Assembly (NCBI GenBank): GCA_018881555.1
Contig: JACAXG010000074.1
Location: forward strand, 3,603,081 to 3,667,080
Direction: 5' to 3'
Source: Amblyornis subalaris
Taxonomy: Eukaryota > Chordata > Aves > Passeriformes > Ptilonorhynchidae
Length of the DNA: 64,000 bases
Shown here: positions 27,965 through 46,620 of the stretch, in pieces
How the letters are laid out: each line of letters opens with the position of its first letter
Numbering within the stretch: position 1 is the stretch's first letter
The notes under the pieces: model-generated
Told to the model about the DNA's origin: nothing
The model's input: only the letters and a program-made list of their open reading frames with translations
Database searches by the model: none
Translations under genes and position numbers: made by a program

Positions 27965-28280
27965 CCTCTAGTTAACTGATTATGGTAGGACTAAGATCAG
28001 GAATTTTCAATTACTGTGGTAATTATTTTAATATGTACTACTTGGTACACCTAGTTTGTGCTGGGTCTATTTTCTAGTTTCTGTATATTAAATTATTCTT
28101 TTTGAGGACCAGATGAAAATAATTCTGTACATTCTCTTACATTACCAGTTTTTTAAAAAAAACTATATGTATAGAATGTATAGTATATCACTAAGTGTGG
28201 AGAGCACTGGTGAACTTAAATAGAAATTATACATCAGGAAAAAATCTTGCTATAATAAAATAGAAGATAAATATTCAGTA
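27965..28280 (+). other. FAIM: FAIM 3' UTR with polyadenylation signal
   Basis: AT-rich sequence after the stop; AATAAA at about 28254-28259 gives a short 3' UTR of about 0.3 kb. No coding signal. Confidence 0.55.
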
Positions 28281-31200
28281 ATACTGAATCCTTATAAACT
28301 GCAGGTGTATGTGGAGGGAGAAAAAAGCCTGTGTTGGGTACTGGAGTAAGATGTTAAAGCTTTCTCGATAATTATTTTTTCTAGTAACTGGCTACAAACC
28401 TTTTCAGATGCAGTTAAGAAGANTTACAAAGTTAATAAAAAGGTTAGTAATGAAATACATACTTACCAATACTTGTGTTACAATATTAAATTAATACTGA
28501 GTTATGAACACTGTTCTTTAGTCCCACTAGGAGCAAGATGTTAACATTGTGCCAAAAATAACATTCCTTTAGGTATTCTGAAAACTGATGCTGGTNTGTT
28601 GGTTTTGCAGGGCCTGGTTTTTGGTAGTGGGAGGGGGCCCACAGAGGTGGCTTCTGTGAGAAGCTGCTGGAAGCTTCCACCATGTCCACCAGAGCAAATC
28701 CCTGATGGCTCTGAAGATGGACGTGCTGCTGGCCAAGGCTGGGCCAATTAGAGATGATGGTAACGCCTCTGTGATAACAGATTTAGGAAGAAATCACAAC
28801 GAAGTTTGGGGTGCAGTTGTAATTTTCCAGCTAGAGAAGAGTAGGAGTGAGAATATGTGAGAAACAACAATGGAGGCNCCAAGGTCAGTGGAGAAGGAGG
28901 GGGAGGAGGTGCTCCAGGCGCCGGAGCCAAGATGTCCCTGCAGCCCGTGGTGAGGACCATGGTGAAGCCCATGGGAGTCCACNGGGGATGCAGAGATCCA
29001 CTCACAGCCCGTGGGGGAGGTGCCCACACTGGACCGAGGGGATACCAGGATGCTGTGATCCAGAGGATATCCCATGGAGAGAGAGGCCTTGCTTCCTTGG
29101 AGCAGCCTGTCCTTGGAGGACTGCACCCCGTGCAGAGTGACGCACACTGCAGCAGTTTTGGGAGGACTGTCTGCCCGTGGGATAGACTCACGCTGCAGCA
29201 GTTTTGGGAGTGCTGCTGCTTCTGAGATAGGACCCACCCTGGAGGAGTTCACTGAGAACTGTCTCCTGTGGGAGGGACCCCACAGTCGAGCAGGGAAATG
29301 ACTCCTCTCCCTGAGCAGCAGAACAAACATCTTGGGTGANGAACTGACCAAAACCCCNGTCCCGTCTCCCTGCACCGTTGGTGGGAAGGAGGGAGGGATT
29401 GGGGGGAGACAAGAGTGTTCNTAAGGGCTCATTTTACTTCTCATTCTCCTACTCTTGTTAGTAATAAATTCACCTTACATCANTAAGCTGAGCCTGTTTT
29501 GGCCTTGAAGTGTTGTTTTTTCTCCTGGTCCTTATCTCAACTCATTAACCCTNTGNTAAATTTTCTCTCCTCTGTCCAGTTGCAGAGGAGAGNGAGTGAG
29601 TGGGCTTTTCNTAGGTGCCTGGTGCTTGGCCAGTGGCAAACCACGACAGCTGGTTAGAAANTGTTGCAGTAGTTCAGAAACTCTACTGAGTTTTTTCAAA
29701 AAAGAAAACAGAAGAAAAAAAATTCCTGTCNTGAAACCCCTTTAAAAAATGGTATCTCTTGAAGCATGCTGAAATAAAAACATACCCTTGTTCAGTGCTA
29801 ACAAACCTTAAATCTACAACTATGTGTTTTCATGGCAGTAACATGGGAATCAACAAACAGGAACAAAAAGGGGACAGGAGAAAAAAAAAATAATTGGTTA
29901 CTTTAATGGAATAGTTAAAATAGGAATAGACTAATTCTGTTTTCAGAATTGGAGCATAATTTCAAACAGAACCTTCAGATTTCTTGAGAACAAAACTCAT
30001 GTATTAGAGACTGACACTACAAANCTACTCTTTGCAAAACTAGGCATAGCTAATCTTAAAGATAATTTTAAAAAAAAACAAAATATGAAGATATTGATCT
30101 AAAAGTTTATTTTGCAATGGTTGAAAAAATTTTCCACTTGTAACCTGAGAGTTTGGAATTAGACTTCTATAACTTAATTTCTTTCGGACTTGAGTGGTTC
30201 CTAGCACTATGACCACTAGCTCAGGAGTTGCAGGTGCAGCACAAGTATCCTGGGAATTCATTAACAAATTATTTTGAAAAATTNTATTAAATACTAATTT
30301 CATCTGTGTTTTAGAGATCAGTCTGCTCCCCATTAGCACAGTACTTTACCTGTGGGTGAAATGCTTTTCATATGACAGTGTCATTGGTTTTTATTGGTTT
30401 TATGCAAGCCTTTCTCCCCAGGTAATGACAGCTTTAACCACAGGTGACCTTTCAGGCAAGAGGCAGACCTGACAATGACAGGAGAGGTACTGACAGATAT
30501 ACTGACAGAGGAGCCTTTATTTCGGTATTACAATACTGTTACAAGCTGTTTAGGTGTTTTAGGGCCATAACTGGTGGGTTTAAATGCATCAGATTGGACA
30601 AATCTGGTAGTAGCTGCTTGTTTGGGGCAATAGATTTGTCTTAAACCCTGCTAACATCNGACAGAGTTTCAGGCTTTAGTACAGAAAGTTTCCATGTACC
30701 CAAGCACTGGACAGAATCCCCTTTTACACTGGAATTACTGTAATAGCTTTTGGGCTTTTCTGTGTATTTGCTTCAGGTTACTGCAGAAGCAATGTGGGGA
30801 TACCTGCCTACAAGGCTGACAATGTAATCTTTAAAAGATGTTGGTAAAGGTAGATTAATTGAAAAATAATTTCAAGCTGTAGCTTGAACCAGTTCTCTAC
30901 TATTTTATAGCCTTTCAACTCTAGAGATTGAATGTTGCTGAGAAATCTGAAGCTTAGGTACAGTACAAATCACATTCTTAAGACTGTATAGAAAAATACA
31001 GGTTAACAGATAGTGACATTCATACTTTTTATTTTGAATACATGTATCTACAATGCTTGAAGTAGCTAATAAAAACTGTAACAGTGACCACTGTAAGAAA
31101 TAATGAAGTACTGTCTCATGTTTGTCATAACTATGTGTATGTAATAGCTGGAAATAGTGGAAAACAGCTTTCATCTGCTACATTCTCCTATTGAAATCAA

Positions 31201-31593
31201 AAGAAAATTTAAGAATCAAAAGGCATAACCAAGATTTCTTGTGTTTCTCTGACATATGCAGTATCTCAGATTAAGAAAANGCAATGAAAGAATGACAGCC
31301 TATGCAAACGTCAAGTGTATAGTCAAAAGCTCAGATCACTTTAAGGAATAAAGTAAATAACCAGGTAAATGTTAAAANTGTATTTTGGGATGCTTTCCCT
31401 TCTGCTTCCATTCACAGATAATTTTGTCCTAACCTCAAGGTATGAACTTATTCTTTTTTTCATGGACATTTCAGAGTACTTTTCATGAAGCACTTTGACC
31501 GTAGCACATTATTAAGCAGAGCATCCTCTTAAAACTAAGCCCTAGACTTTGTTCTGAGAGGATCTTTGCAATAGCTACAGTTCTGCTTAATTC
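28281..31593. other. FAIM-PARP9 tail-to-tail intergenic region
   Basis: The only strong feature is the LTR at 28597-29648. The rest is AT-rich and must include the PARP9 3' UTR on the minus strand. The nearest minus-strand AATAAA (TTTATT on plus) is near 31028, with others near 30516 and 30110. I see no conserved reading frame. Confidence 0.5.
28597..29648 (+). mobile_element. Solo LTR of an avian endogenous retrovirus
   Basis: The element starts TGTTGGTTTTGCAGGGCCTG and ends GGCAAACCACGACA, so it has TG...CA termini. It has an internal AATAAA at about 29462 and a pyrimidine-rich 3' part typical of avian LTRs, which gives plus orientation. I recognise the type from songbird genomes but not the exact family name. 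The flanks GCTGGTN (before) and GCTGGTT (after) look like a target-site duplication. No gag, pol or env frame adjoins it, so it is a solo LTR. N bases are dense, especially in its right half. Confidence 0.75.
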
Positions 31594-34500
31594 TCACTGA
31601 GGATGCTGCTGGTTTCCTCCNGGAGCTACATACCTCTCAGTCACTGGGGAACAAGTCACCAAATACTGTGGAAGGGCCCTCAAACCGTTGAAAATGACAA
31701 AGATGTTAGGATTGTGTACATCATCTACTAAACTGTCATACAACACAAAGGCATCCCCCTCCACTGCTGGTGGCATAATAGCAGANGGCAGGCCTCTAGT
31801 GTATGAGCCTGTTACTACCTCAGCCTCAAACACNTACATTTTAGAATCAGGTTCCCATGTAGCTTTACCCTTGGTTAGGCTCCTTGGGTTCCTTGTAAAG
31901 TAGATGCCAGCTCCGTATTTTTGTTCTGGAAAAAGAAAGAAAAATTTTCAGAAGGCAAAGTGTTTAACAGCTGGTTCTTTCAAGGTGGTAGTCCCAAGAC
32001 ACTGCTGCTTGATTCAGGATTGCATGTGATGTTACTGCTCAATGCATGCCATCCTTTTGGAAGTTATTTTGCATGAAGTGGCTCTGATGCTTGCACTGAC
32101 CTCCCACTGAAACCCTGAGGAATGACAGCTGATGGCCATTCCAATTAACTGCTACTCTAGTGATAACTGTTCAGATTTAACTGCTAATCCAGTGATTGAG
32201 ANATCAAGGTCTCAATCTCTATATTTATATAAAATAAATATTTGACTCACACTTCAGTCATCNTGTACGAGGGGCTATGATAAACAACAAAGGCAGCAAA
32301 ATCTTAATAATGCAAAGTACAAAGAAAAAGCTTTGAGATTTNTAAGAAAAATGTCACATAAAGTGCTGTTACAGTATCATGTGGAAAGTGCAAAGAAACT
32401 GGACTATCATATTATTTATTGCTTTTAAATTGTGGAAATGTGCCATGTACATTGCATAGACAAAGAAAGGCAAATCTCCACTTTTTGAACAGTTTATTGC
32501 TTGAAATCCCAATTCTGCAGTTGACACTCAAAATATCACACCTTTCACCTACTGCAGGATGAAGCACTAAATGCCTTTCCCTTTCTGAAAGCATCTGTAT
32601 ACTATACTCTTTACTACAATATTTCACTGAGCTCACAACTTTCTTCCAAGTGTACTCTACTCAGAATGGCAGCCTGAGCAATCAGATTATCTGCTGTCTC
32701 TGACCACACCTGATCAGAGCAGGGGGCTGGGCCACATCACTCTCAGAAGTACCTTCCAGCCTCAGTATTCTGTCATGCCCTTGAAGATGTTTTAAAGCAC
32801 CAAGCTGCTGAATGCATGTTTGCAGCAGGTAAATAAGGACACTGGCTTTCTTTAAAGAGTGATGCAACAAAATAAAACTTGGACATGGAATTATGTGTAT
32901 AGTGTGTGGGCTAAGCTTGAATCCAGGCTTATCCTCCCAGAGCCGTACTGGTTCTTCAGTATCAGGAAGAAAAACCTTACTGTGTATCATAAAGTAAGCT
33001 CATATGAATCTAAATGCAGATAAGAAACAGTTCTTGTTTAGGAATGCCATTTTTTTCTAATTTTAACCTAAGTTTAGTAGTCCGTCACTGTTCATTTTGA
33101 TTAAAGATGCCAAAGCAAGTTATTACCTGTTGACGGAGAGTACATCCTGTGAAATCCAGTTTGGCAAACTGAGCTACAGAACTCAGCAGGAACATGCTGG
33201 TACAACTTGTGGGTCATTTTGGAGTTACCATTTACATTTTTTTTCATTTGTTGGAATGCAGCAGATAGAAGTGGATTATGTATCTTTTCAATCTGTAACA
33301 TAAATAATAGCGTAGTATAAGCAGATGGAGACCAATATCCATGAAATCCGTAAGTGCTCTTGTTCAGGCTACATTCTTCAATGCAAGAGCTTTTGATTTA
33401 GCTTACACATGGACCACATAGTGGATAAAGTATCTGAAGTGTGCAACTGGTCCAAAGAAAAGAACCATACCACTACCCCCTGCCCTCCACTGAAATCACT
33501 GGGAATACTTCCTGGTATACTGACTTCCAGTACTTGAGTTGTGCTGANGAGATTGAGTCCACCTCCTGTTCAGTAAAGCACTTTTCCCCAAGCATGATTC
33601 CAGCTTAAACACATAATCAGATCAGAACTCTGGCAAATTCAGTTAATTTTTGGTGTCAAGCTCAAAAAAGAAAACAGACACTGCATTAGTGTCCTGGAAT
33701 ATTGTACTCAATCTACCATACCAATCTCACTTTTCTCTAGTCCTATAAAGGAGCATTTGAAGCATGAAGTAAGAGGGAGAATATACAGTACAATTAAAAA
33801 GACTTCTCTGAATTAAAGTGCTTTTTGAGTGATTATTTGCATTAATGTTTAAAATACTTGTTATTAGGGATAAAGACTGGATCTATTTTAAGGATTAGGC
33901 TGTTTTGATCTTAATTTTTAAAAGGAGTGCATTGAAATAGTTCATCTGAATTTTTTAAGCTTATATTAAACATGTTAGTTCAAATATATGAGCTGAGATT
34001 CAGTTTTTCCATGAATAGCGTCTTTACCCTGAGAACACGAAGTCCAGCTTTCTCAAACTGCTTCTGTCTGTCTTTAAACTCCTGGAGGTGCGATTCTACC
34101 GGTGAAATCTGGATGTAGTTAGTATCTGTCTTGTGAAAGTCTCCTTCTGAAAGCTGGTCTGCTTCTGCTTGGCCTGGATCTGAATAAGGGAGTAAAATTT
34201 TCATATATCCAAATGTCTGAAGCAAAGGCAAGGGGGAGAGATCCACTACTTTAGTTGGTAGTTTAATTAAGAACAAAGAATGTTAAGTATTCTCAGAAGT
34301 AACATCAGAGGCTAATGCTGAGAGGGAGTAGTATAAAAAGTATAAATTTATTCATTTTTCTACATTTATTATAAAGAAACCAAGGAGAGAGGAAACCAAA
34401 GAAAAGCAATTTATGTTCTCCATTACATCTCTCCACAGCCCAGCCTTTGTATAAAGGTATCTACATTGAATGACAATACAAACATGAATTAAAACTGATC

Positions 34501-37500
34501 ACTCAGTAGATTTTTGTAATGCCACCAGTTGCATCAACTGTTCATGACAGCCAAGGACTCTGCAGAACAAGTTACTGCTGAGCCCTGCAACAGTGGTCCA
34601 GCTGTAGCCAGTAAAAGAGCTTAGCAAAGGTGTGTGTTAACTAAGTCCAAATTTTCTAAGTCTCCAGTGGCCAGGCTTTAAAGAGGAGGTGTCCTGGAGG
34701 AAGCCCCACTACAGCTGGATGTACATCATGGCCAGCCCCGGTATAAACTGCACCATACTGTGACCACAGCTAACAAATGGTCTTCCAGGGGCTCACGTGA
34801 TAAAAGTACAGGAATATCAGTAATTAAAGAAATACTCAGTATGTGTGTGTGAACTGACTGTATGTCTGTTCACTCTCAGCAATACATAGATATACATTGT
34901 TTCATACTTAACCTTATTTAGGCACTTATTTACTTAATTAGTCACTATTTACATACACATTGAGTAGAGCAGTTTCTCCTGTTCAGCTAGAGTCTTCTCT
35001 TGCATACGAAGCAGTAATTTTTCAGTTGCGAGCACTGCATCAACCACAAGATCAGGAGGGCCCTCAAATTTCAGTCTTGCTTGTCCATCTCTCACTTCTT
35101 CTGACACACTTACACTAGAAGGCTGCTCTCGAGAGAGTTCTGCAAACTCCTTTTTACCAAGGCAAAAAATGTAGTTGTTTTCAATAACAGCATGGTAACC
35201 TTCCTGAATTTGCATCACGCATTGAAGCCACGATTTTGCTGCTTCCAGTGCTGTATGTGTGCTCCCTCTAAGTTCAATCACTGGTTCATTGCTTGCAGTC
35301 TCTTTTGCAGTTTGACTGCCTGACTCTGTACCTGGAAGATTTTTTTTTTTAATACAAGTGCATTGGAAGAGTGAAGAACTTTCAAGTGCTGACACAAATT
35401 CCTACTTGTAATCTAAGCTGTACAGTGCAAGAAACACACTACACTTCCGGTATAATCAAAAAAGAGATTAGCTACAAGGAGGTAAGGTTTCCAGGAAATA
35501 CACACATATGGAGAATTTATTTGCCTTTCACTGAGTGACTTCCAACAACTTAGGCAATGACACGCGGTTTTGTTTTAAAATCTTTAAAGGGACTGCCCAG
35601 TTCCCTTCCTATTAATGTAAAAATACAAAGCACTCACACGTTTTTGCCTTCCCCTCTCCCCAAGATACATATGTAAATACTAAGTGCCCTATTTTAAAGG
35701 AATGTGATTACAGATTCTCAAATCTGGAGTGCTCATTTACTTGAAATGCCCCTTCTGTTCATTACTTACTCAAAGGATCACTTCTGTTTTCCAGTTTTTG
35801 TTTTGCTGAATAAAGTTTTTTCTGGCAAACCTTGAAAGAAAAAAGTTTAGGAGCAGTTTGCAATTTCTGTTGTCAAACATGCAATTCATTTCTTCAAAAC
35901 CCTGTTAGACAAGCAGTTTACACCCCCACCCCCAATTCTGAAATTGTTAATGCCAGCATTTTGTCAGCTTTTCCCAAAATGTTACTCCTGACGGTATCAA
36001 ATGCATTCCTGTTCTTCTGTGTCTCCTAAGGTAAGACACCTTACACACTGAACGGCACTGTTACCAACTCCTTGTGGTTGTGGCATACTGGAACTCATGC
36101 AACCACATCAGATAAAGGTGTATATTACTTGCAGTTTAATGCAGCTTTAAAATCCAGACTATTCTCCTGCCTGTCTACTTGAAACCCTTCTATTATGTTC
36201 CCTCATATAATCTGTTGATGTTTTGTCTTAGGAGCTTCATACAAAAAACGAAAACTGACTGAAGAAATTTCCTGAGGGGAATGTTTGTTACTTAATGAGT
36301 TAAGAGTAGACTTTTCCTTTTAAATTCACTGACAGACACAAGAATTTTAAAGCTCTCTCTCCTTTTTATCAGACCACAGGGTGAAGACTTCAAGTTTAGT
36401 GAAGAGAAAATGAAGGTTTGCAAAAACTGAATATCTGTTAATGAGAGTAATAGTTTCATAAAGGGACCTGCTGTTCACAAACATTGTAAGTAGTACAGAA
36501 TAGACTATCTTCATTTTTAGTCACCTATGGGAATATTTCTAGTTTTGTGTTTTCCTTAGGGGTAGTTAACAACAAGTTTGTTACCTGATAGGCATCAAGG
36601 TTATCTGGGCAAATGACAAACTGCACTTCTCTCTTCTTCTCGGGGTGTGCCCTGGCAAAATTTAAAACTTCTTCAATCATGGTCTCTGCCACTATGTCAG
36701 TAGGCAGAGATGACCAATTTACTGGAAAAGAAACTGAGAGAGACGGCTGCTCCTGAAAGTAATACAGGCATCTTTTCACTGCATCCTTTAATTCCTGCAG
36801 GAAAAACAAATGCTTCAGTCCTCACATCACCCAACATAAAAATCCATTAAAATCCAAAGTGTAACTGATCATCACCTCATGCTGGTGGTGGTGTTGCCAT
36901 ACCACGTGCAGTACAAACGTACAGGGCAGCTTACACCCTCCGGTTACTATTAGTTTCTTAAGATATGTTGAGTATCTCAAATTATTATTAAGTTCCTCCT
37001 GAAGATCTGAACCCCCTTTTTCCAGCAGTTGTCTTGAAAATTCAGAAGAAGGCTCACCCCTCTCAGACACAGGGTTAACAACAGCTGTAGTCTGCAAGGA
37101 AAGAATGCAAGTTTCAGTGTACTTCAAGCAGGCTATTTGCAAGCTTTGCTAGTATAGAGAACATTCTTTCTAGGCACAATTCCTGTAAAAAGGCCTGACT
37201 GCCACAGATCAACCGCTTAAATTTTCCTACTACTTACTACTACAGGCAGCACNGGAATACATCAAAGTATGGACCTTGCAGTGGCAGTTCAGAAACCAAC
37301 AGCGTGCACAAAGCTGTTCCAGGATCAAAGTGTATCCAAAAGAATTATTACTGTCATTATCCAAGTGACCCGCGTGTGCCTCATCCAATCCAATCCTGTT
37401 GCCAATTATCAATGAGCAGGAGAGAACTATGGATATGGCTGTTATTCCAGCCTTACGGTAGCAAGGCCTCATCACCAAACTAGCAGTGTCAGTACACACA

Positions 37501-39242
37501 GAGGAACTGCAAAGCTATGATTGCTTCCAATTCCTGGTGGAAAAAGCAGATTCCCATAGTAGGTCTCCTGTATTTCAAATATGGAAAATGCAAAAAACTT
37601 GTTTACAGAATGCTGATAACAGCAGTAATTGTTCTAACCTCAATTGTTGAAGATTATCTATAGACACAAGAACATGTTTTCTTCACAGTCTTGACGGTAT
37701 GTCCATCTTTCAGTGCTGTAAAATTGGTTAATAAAATTCCCTACCAGGTCAACTTTATGATCCTTTGTTCTTATATCAAAAAATGAACTTCCTATTCAAT
37801 TACGAGACTTCTTTAAAATAAAAGTTGGGGGTTTTTTTAAGCTATAATATTTGCTAAAAGCAAATGCCATTCCTGTAATGTACTTTGCAGTCTAAGAGCT
37901 CTTTTGAATTCCTACGACTGAGCTCATAAATTTTGTGTCAGATGTTCTAGCTAAAAAGNTAATCAACTTAAATAATGCCCTGTTTAAAGGTAAGGTGCAC
38001 ATCATCTGTATAAGCTATTTTCAGCTATTTCAGTGTTTGCTGAATAACTCCAATAATGGAGGTATGAGAACATAAATTATAGGAAAAAAAGCCACGCAGA
38101 AAATAAGAGAAGACTTCTAGGGAACGGATGATAAAATGTAAGTTTCTATATAATAAGAAGATAAACCTTAACACAGAGATGTATTATTAATCATCCAATC
38201 TTCAGCTACTTCCTATTATATGATAACAGCATGTATACATTTAGAAGAACAACTCCTTGCTACTATAATTTATTTACCATGTGCAAATTCTAATCATACT
38301 GAGAAGAAAACTATTTAGTGGACTGATACAAAATGTGTTCTGAACTCTTGGGCTCCAAATCCTGCAAAGACTTGGAGGCAACACCGTGTTCCACAAATTA
38401 CAGGACAGACTTACCTTCAGCTCTTCAGGGTGTCCTTTCATGATGCGCAAGCGAGTGTCTCCATATTTGAGGTAAGTTGGAAACTGGCTTGGTGAAGGTG
38501 ACACAGTTTCCTGAAGTGAACGGGCATCACCAAGAAACTTTTCACAGGCCTTCTTTATTTCTGCAACTGTAGACTCATCAATGTTCACCAGGCGGATTTC
38601 CCTGAGAGCGCCTGGTGATCCTAACTCAACAAATTGCTTTACAGCCTTTACAATTACTTCAGAACACAAATCGAGTGGGAAGGCATAGATACCTGAACTC
38701 ACTGCTGGAATAGCCACAGATTTTAAAGTTTTTCCTGGAGCACTAACATAATGCAGAACATTCAAAATAGCTTTCTGAAGTAGGCGACAACATTCTTTCC
38801 GTTCACGAGGATTCCACCTTGGCCCAACTGCATGAATAATTTCCTTACAAGGAAGCTTCCCTCCACCTGTCACTGCTATATTGCCAACTTCAACTTTTCC
38901 ATACTGTTGAACATAAAGCTTGCTTTGCTCTTTTATTTCTGGCCCTCCAGTTTCCACAAGGGCAAGAGCGAGACCTGCTCCATGGTTTAGATATTCATTG
39001 GCTGCATTCACCAAAGCATCGACCTTGTGTTCTGTGAGATCACCCTTACAAACACAAATGTCAATTCCCCCATTCAGTGTTTTCCTGTATACTTCAACGG
39101 TGCTTTTTGTTGCTTTTCTGAAGGCCAACGTACAAGCAAACTTTTTGGAAATGAGATTATTTAGACAGTTATCTCTTCTCTTAAGAGCTTCATAGGCATC
39201 TTTATTGATGGAGATCATCAAGCTGACCTCATCCATTACCAT
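31594..39242 (-). CDS. PARP9: PARP9 (ARTD9, BAL1): two macrodomains plus ART-like domain
   Basis: Interferon-inducible partner of DTX3L that reads ADP-ribose at DNA damage sites and in antiviral signalling. Coding exons: 39242-38415 (exon begins 39250), 37091-36876, 36794-36585, 35821-35770, 35331-34957, 34179-34028, 33292-33127, 31925-31594; phases join to 776 residues (human about 854). Macrodomain 1 (about residues 55-235) has [28 protein letters not shown] and IIHAVGPRW. Macrodomain 2 starts near residue 265 and includes [11 protein letters not shown]. The ART domain has [12 protein letters not shown] and VFEAEVVTG. Where active PARPs carry the NAD-binding H-G-T, this protein has [10 protein letters not shown], so the triad His is replaced as in mammalian PARP9. 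The N terminus is shorter than human by about 17 residues. N bases in the last exon hide a few residues, including one in a TAN codon (probably Tyr). Confidence 0.93.
32690..32790 (+). mobile_element. Degraded CR1 3' fragment in the last PARP9 intron
   Basis: GGGGGCTGGGCCACATCACT, TACCTTCCAGCCTCAGTATT and CTGTCATG correspond to the CR1 3' end in plus orientation, antisense to PARP9, with many changes. An old copy; boundaries approximate. Confidence 0.55.
37240..37560. other. Unidentified block within a PARP9 intron
   Basis: This stretch differs from the surrounding AT-rich intron in composition and has an open minus-strand frame of 89 codons. It matches no PARP9 segment and has no splice-consistent ends. 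It could be an old repeat I cannot name. Confidence 0.25.
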
Positions 39243-40394
39243 GCTTGAACCTAGGATGTAGAATATAAAGGGAAATAGAAGATACTATCAAAACATTGTT
39301 TTTCCTATATAAGTGTGGTTTATAGCTCTCAATTTTATCCTACTGCCATTGCTAAATAATATTTTTTTACACAGTCTGATCTTCCCTCTCCCCTTTTCAG
39401 AGGTTTGGAAAGCCCAACTAATCTAAGAAGGTTCATTTAACTATGCCACAGAGATCTTACGCTCAGCTTTAATTTTGTGGCTTTTCTTTGGTCTGCACTT
39501 AAAGCCCAGAAGCAAGCTCCTTCTTAGTATGGAACTTTGTATGAACTCAGAAAGGCTTTTTAAACTGCTTTTTTTAGGAAACAATTTTTACATTATCACT
39601 GTGGCTATACAGCCCTCTCCTGGCAGATGTCAGCAGTGCTATATGCAGTAGTTATGTTAATTAGTTTAGATCAATATGTGTGAGTTTAATCAAACTTTCT
39701 TCCGGGGTATGCTACCTGCTTGTAAAGAGTCTAATGTTTTGCACTTATAAAGTATAAACACCAATTCATCAAAACACTTCTGAGCTCTTGCTTTTAAAAG
39801 AGAAATGCAAGCAAGTCCTGTTGAAGTAATGAATAATAATGTTGATTCATAACCATGGCTATTTCATATTAATTATGAATTTCAGGTTGCTTTAGGCTTC
39901 TGTTTTCCAGTTTGCTGGCTGGAGCTGGCAATTTTCAACCTACATACAAGTACACACTTTGCAGATGGCTAAATGGGAGGCTTACCTAAACTGGGCTTCC
40001 CTTTCCACATCTCTGAAAGGTAACTCTATTGTAATAAAAAGAAAAAAAAGGAAACAGAAAGTACATGTTACAAGCAACAAAGTACACGGTTTGCCTTCCT
40101 ACAGGAGAAGTTCCGTTGCAAATCAAACCGGCAGCACCAGCTTCTCAAACATCTGTACGAAGTCTCCTAGTTTTTAAAATGCTACTCGGAGCTGCCGAAG
40201 CTCTGTTGCCCACAGCTTCCTCCGGCTCCGGCTGACCCGCGGGAGCGAGAGGCCGGGAAGAGTCACTTATTCCCGAGGGCCAAGCCAGAGGACGGGACTG
40301 TTTTGTTCCCCTAAGCCCCACCGGGCGTTTCCTCCCCACCCAGAGCCCCTGACGGAGCCACCGCCCCGGGCCCTCCGCCCCCCCAGCCCCGCNG

Positions 40395-40450
40395 CGGTAC
40401 CTGGATGCCTCCCATGAGCCGCCTCAGCGCGGTACCTCAGCGCTCGGAGC
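40395..40450 (-). other. PARP9: Candidate untranslated first exon of PARP9
   Basis: On the minus strand a good splice donor (CCAG followed by GTACCG) lies at 40401/40400, between the shared promoter and the acceptor of the first coding exon at 39250. Its upstream limit is unknown. Joined to 39250 it gives no in-frame start upstream of the main ATG, hence a 5' UTR exon. Inference from sequence only. Confidence 0.4.
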
Positions 40451-40492
40451 TGGAGCGGAGGCCGGGGCGGGGAACAGCGGACGGCGGAGCGG

Positions 40493-40509
40493 GAAACGAA
40501 AGCGAAAGC
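40493..40509 (+). promoter_or_regulatory. ISRE/IRF element 1 (GAAACGAAAGCGAAAGC)
   Basis: Three GAAA-type half sites at 6-bp spacing match the ISRE/IRF-binding consensus GAAANNGAAA. It sits in the first copy of a 31-bp unit (40493-40523). Confidence 0.8.
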
Positions 40510-40523
40510 GGGCGGCGGAGCGG

Positions 40524-40540
40524 GAAGCGAAAGCGAAAGC
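40524..40540 (+). promoter_or_regulatory. ISRE/IRF element 2 (GAAGCGAAAGCGAAAGC)
   Basis: Second copy of the ISRE-like motif, exactly 31 bp after the first, in the repeated unit 40524-40554. It ends 18 bp before the DTX3L start codon. The first half site is GAAG rather than GAAA, but the core GAAAGCGAAA is kept. Confidence 0.8.
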
Positions 40541-40558
40541 GGGCGGCGAAGTGGGATC

Positions 40559-46620
<6,062 letters not shown>

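Larger units (their letters stand above)
40493..40554 (+). repeat. 31-bp tandem duplication carrying the ISREs
   Basis: Two head-to-tail 31-bp units differ at only a few bases (GAAAC/GAAGC at the start, GCGGAGCGG/GCGAAGTGG at the end). Confidence 0.85.
40420..40558. promoter_or_regulatory. Bidirectional PARP9-DTX3L promoter
   Basis: A short CpG-rich stretch separates the minus-strand PARP9 first exon from the DTX3L ATG at 40559. It holds two ISRE-like sites and no TATA box. A shared interferon-responsive promoter for this pair is known in mammals, and the arrangement here fits it. Confidence 0.8.

Noticed and set aside
28748..29444. Several long open frames on both strands (up to 216 codons)
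   Set aside because: They lie wholly inside the GC-rich solo LTR, overlap on both strands and contain masked bases. There is no retroviral protein motif.
31920..31950. GAAAAAGAAAGAAAA run resembling an ISRE
   Set aside because: It is the complement of the polypyrimidine tract of the last PARP9 exon. Simple A/G runs match the loose consensus by chance.
37230..37499. Minus-strand frame that might be an extra PARP9 exon
   Set aside because: Exons 39242-38415 and 37091-36876 join in phase 0 and reproduce macrodomain 2 as in human. The frame has no acceptor or donor in the right phase.
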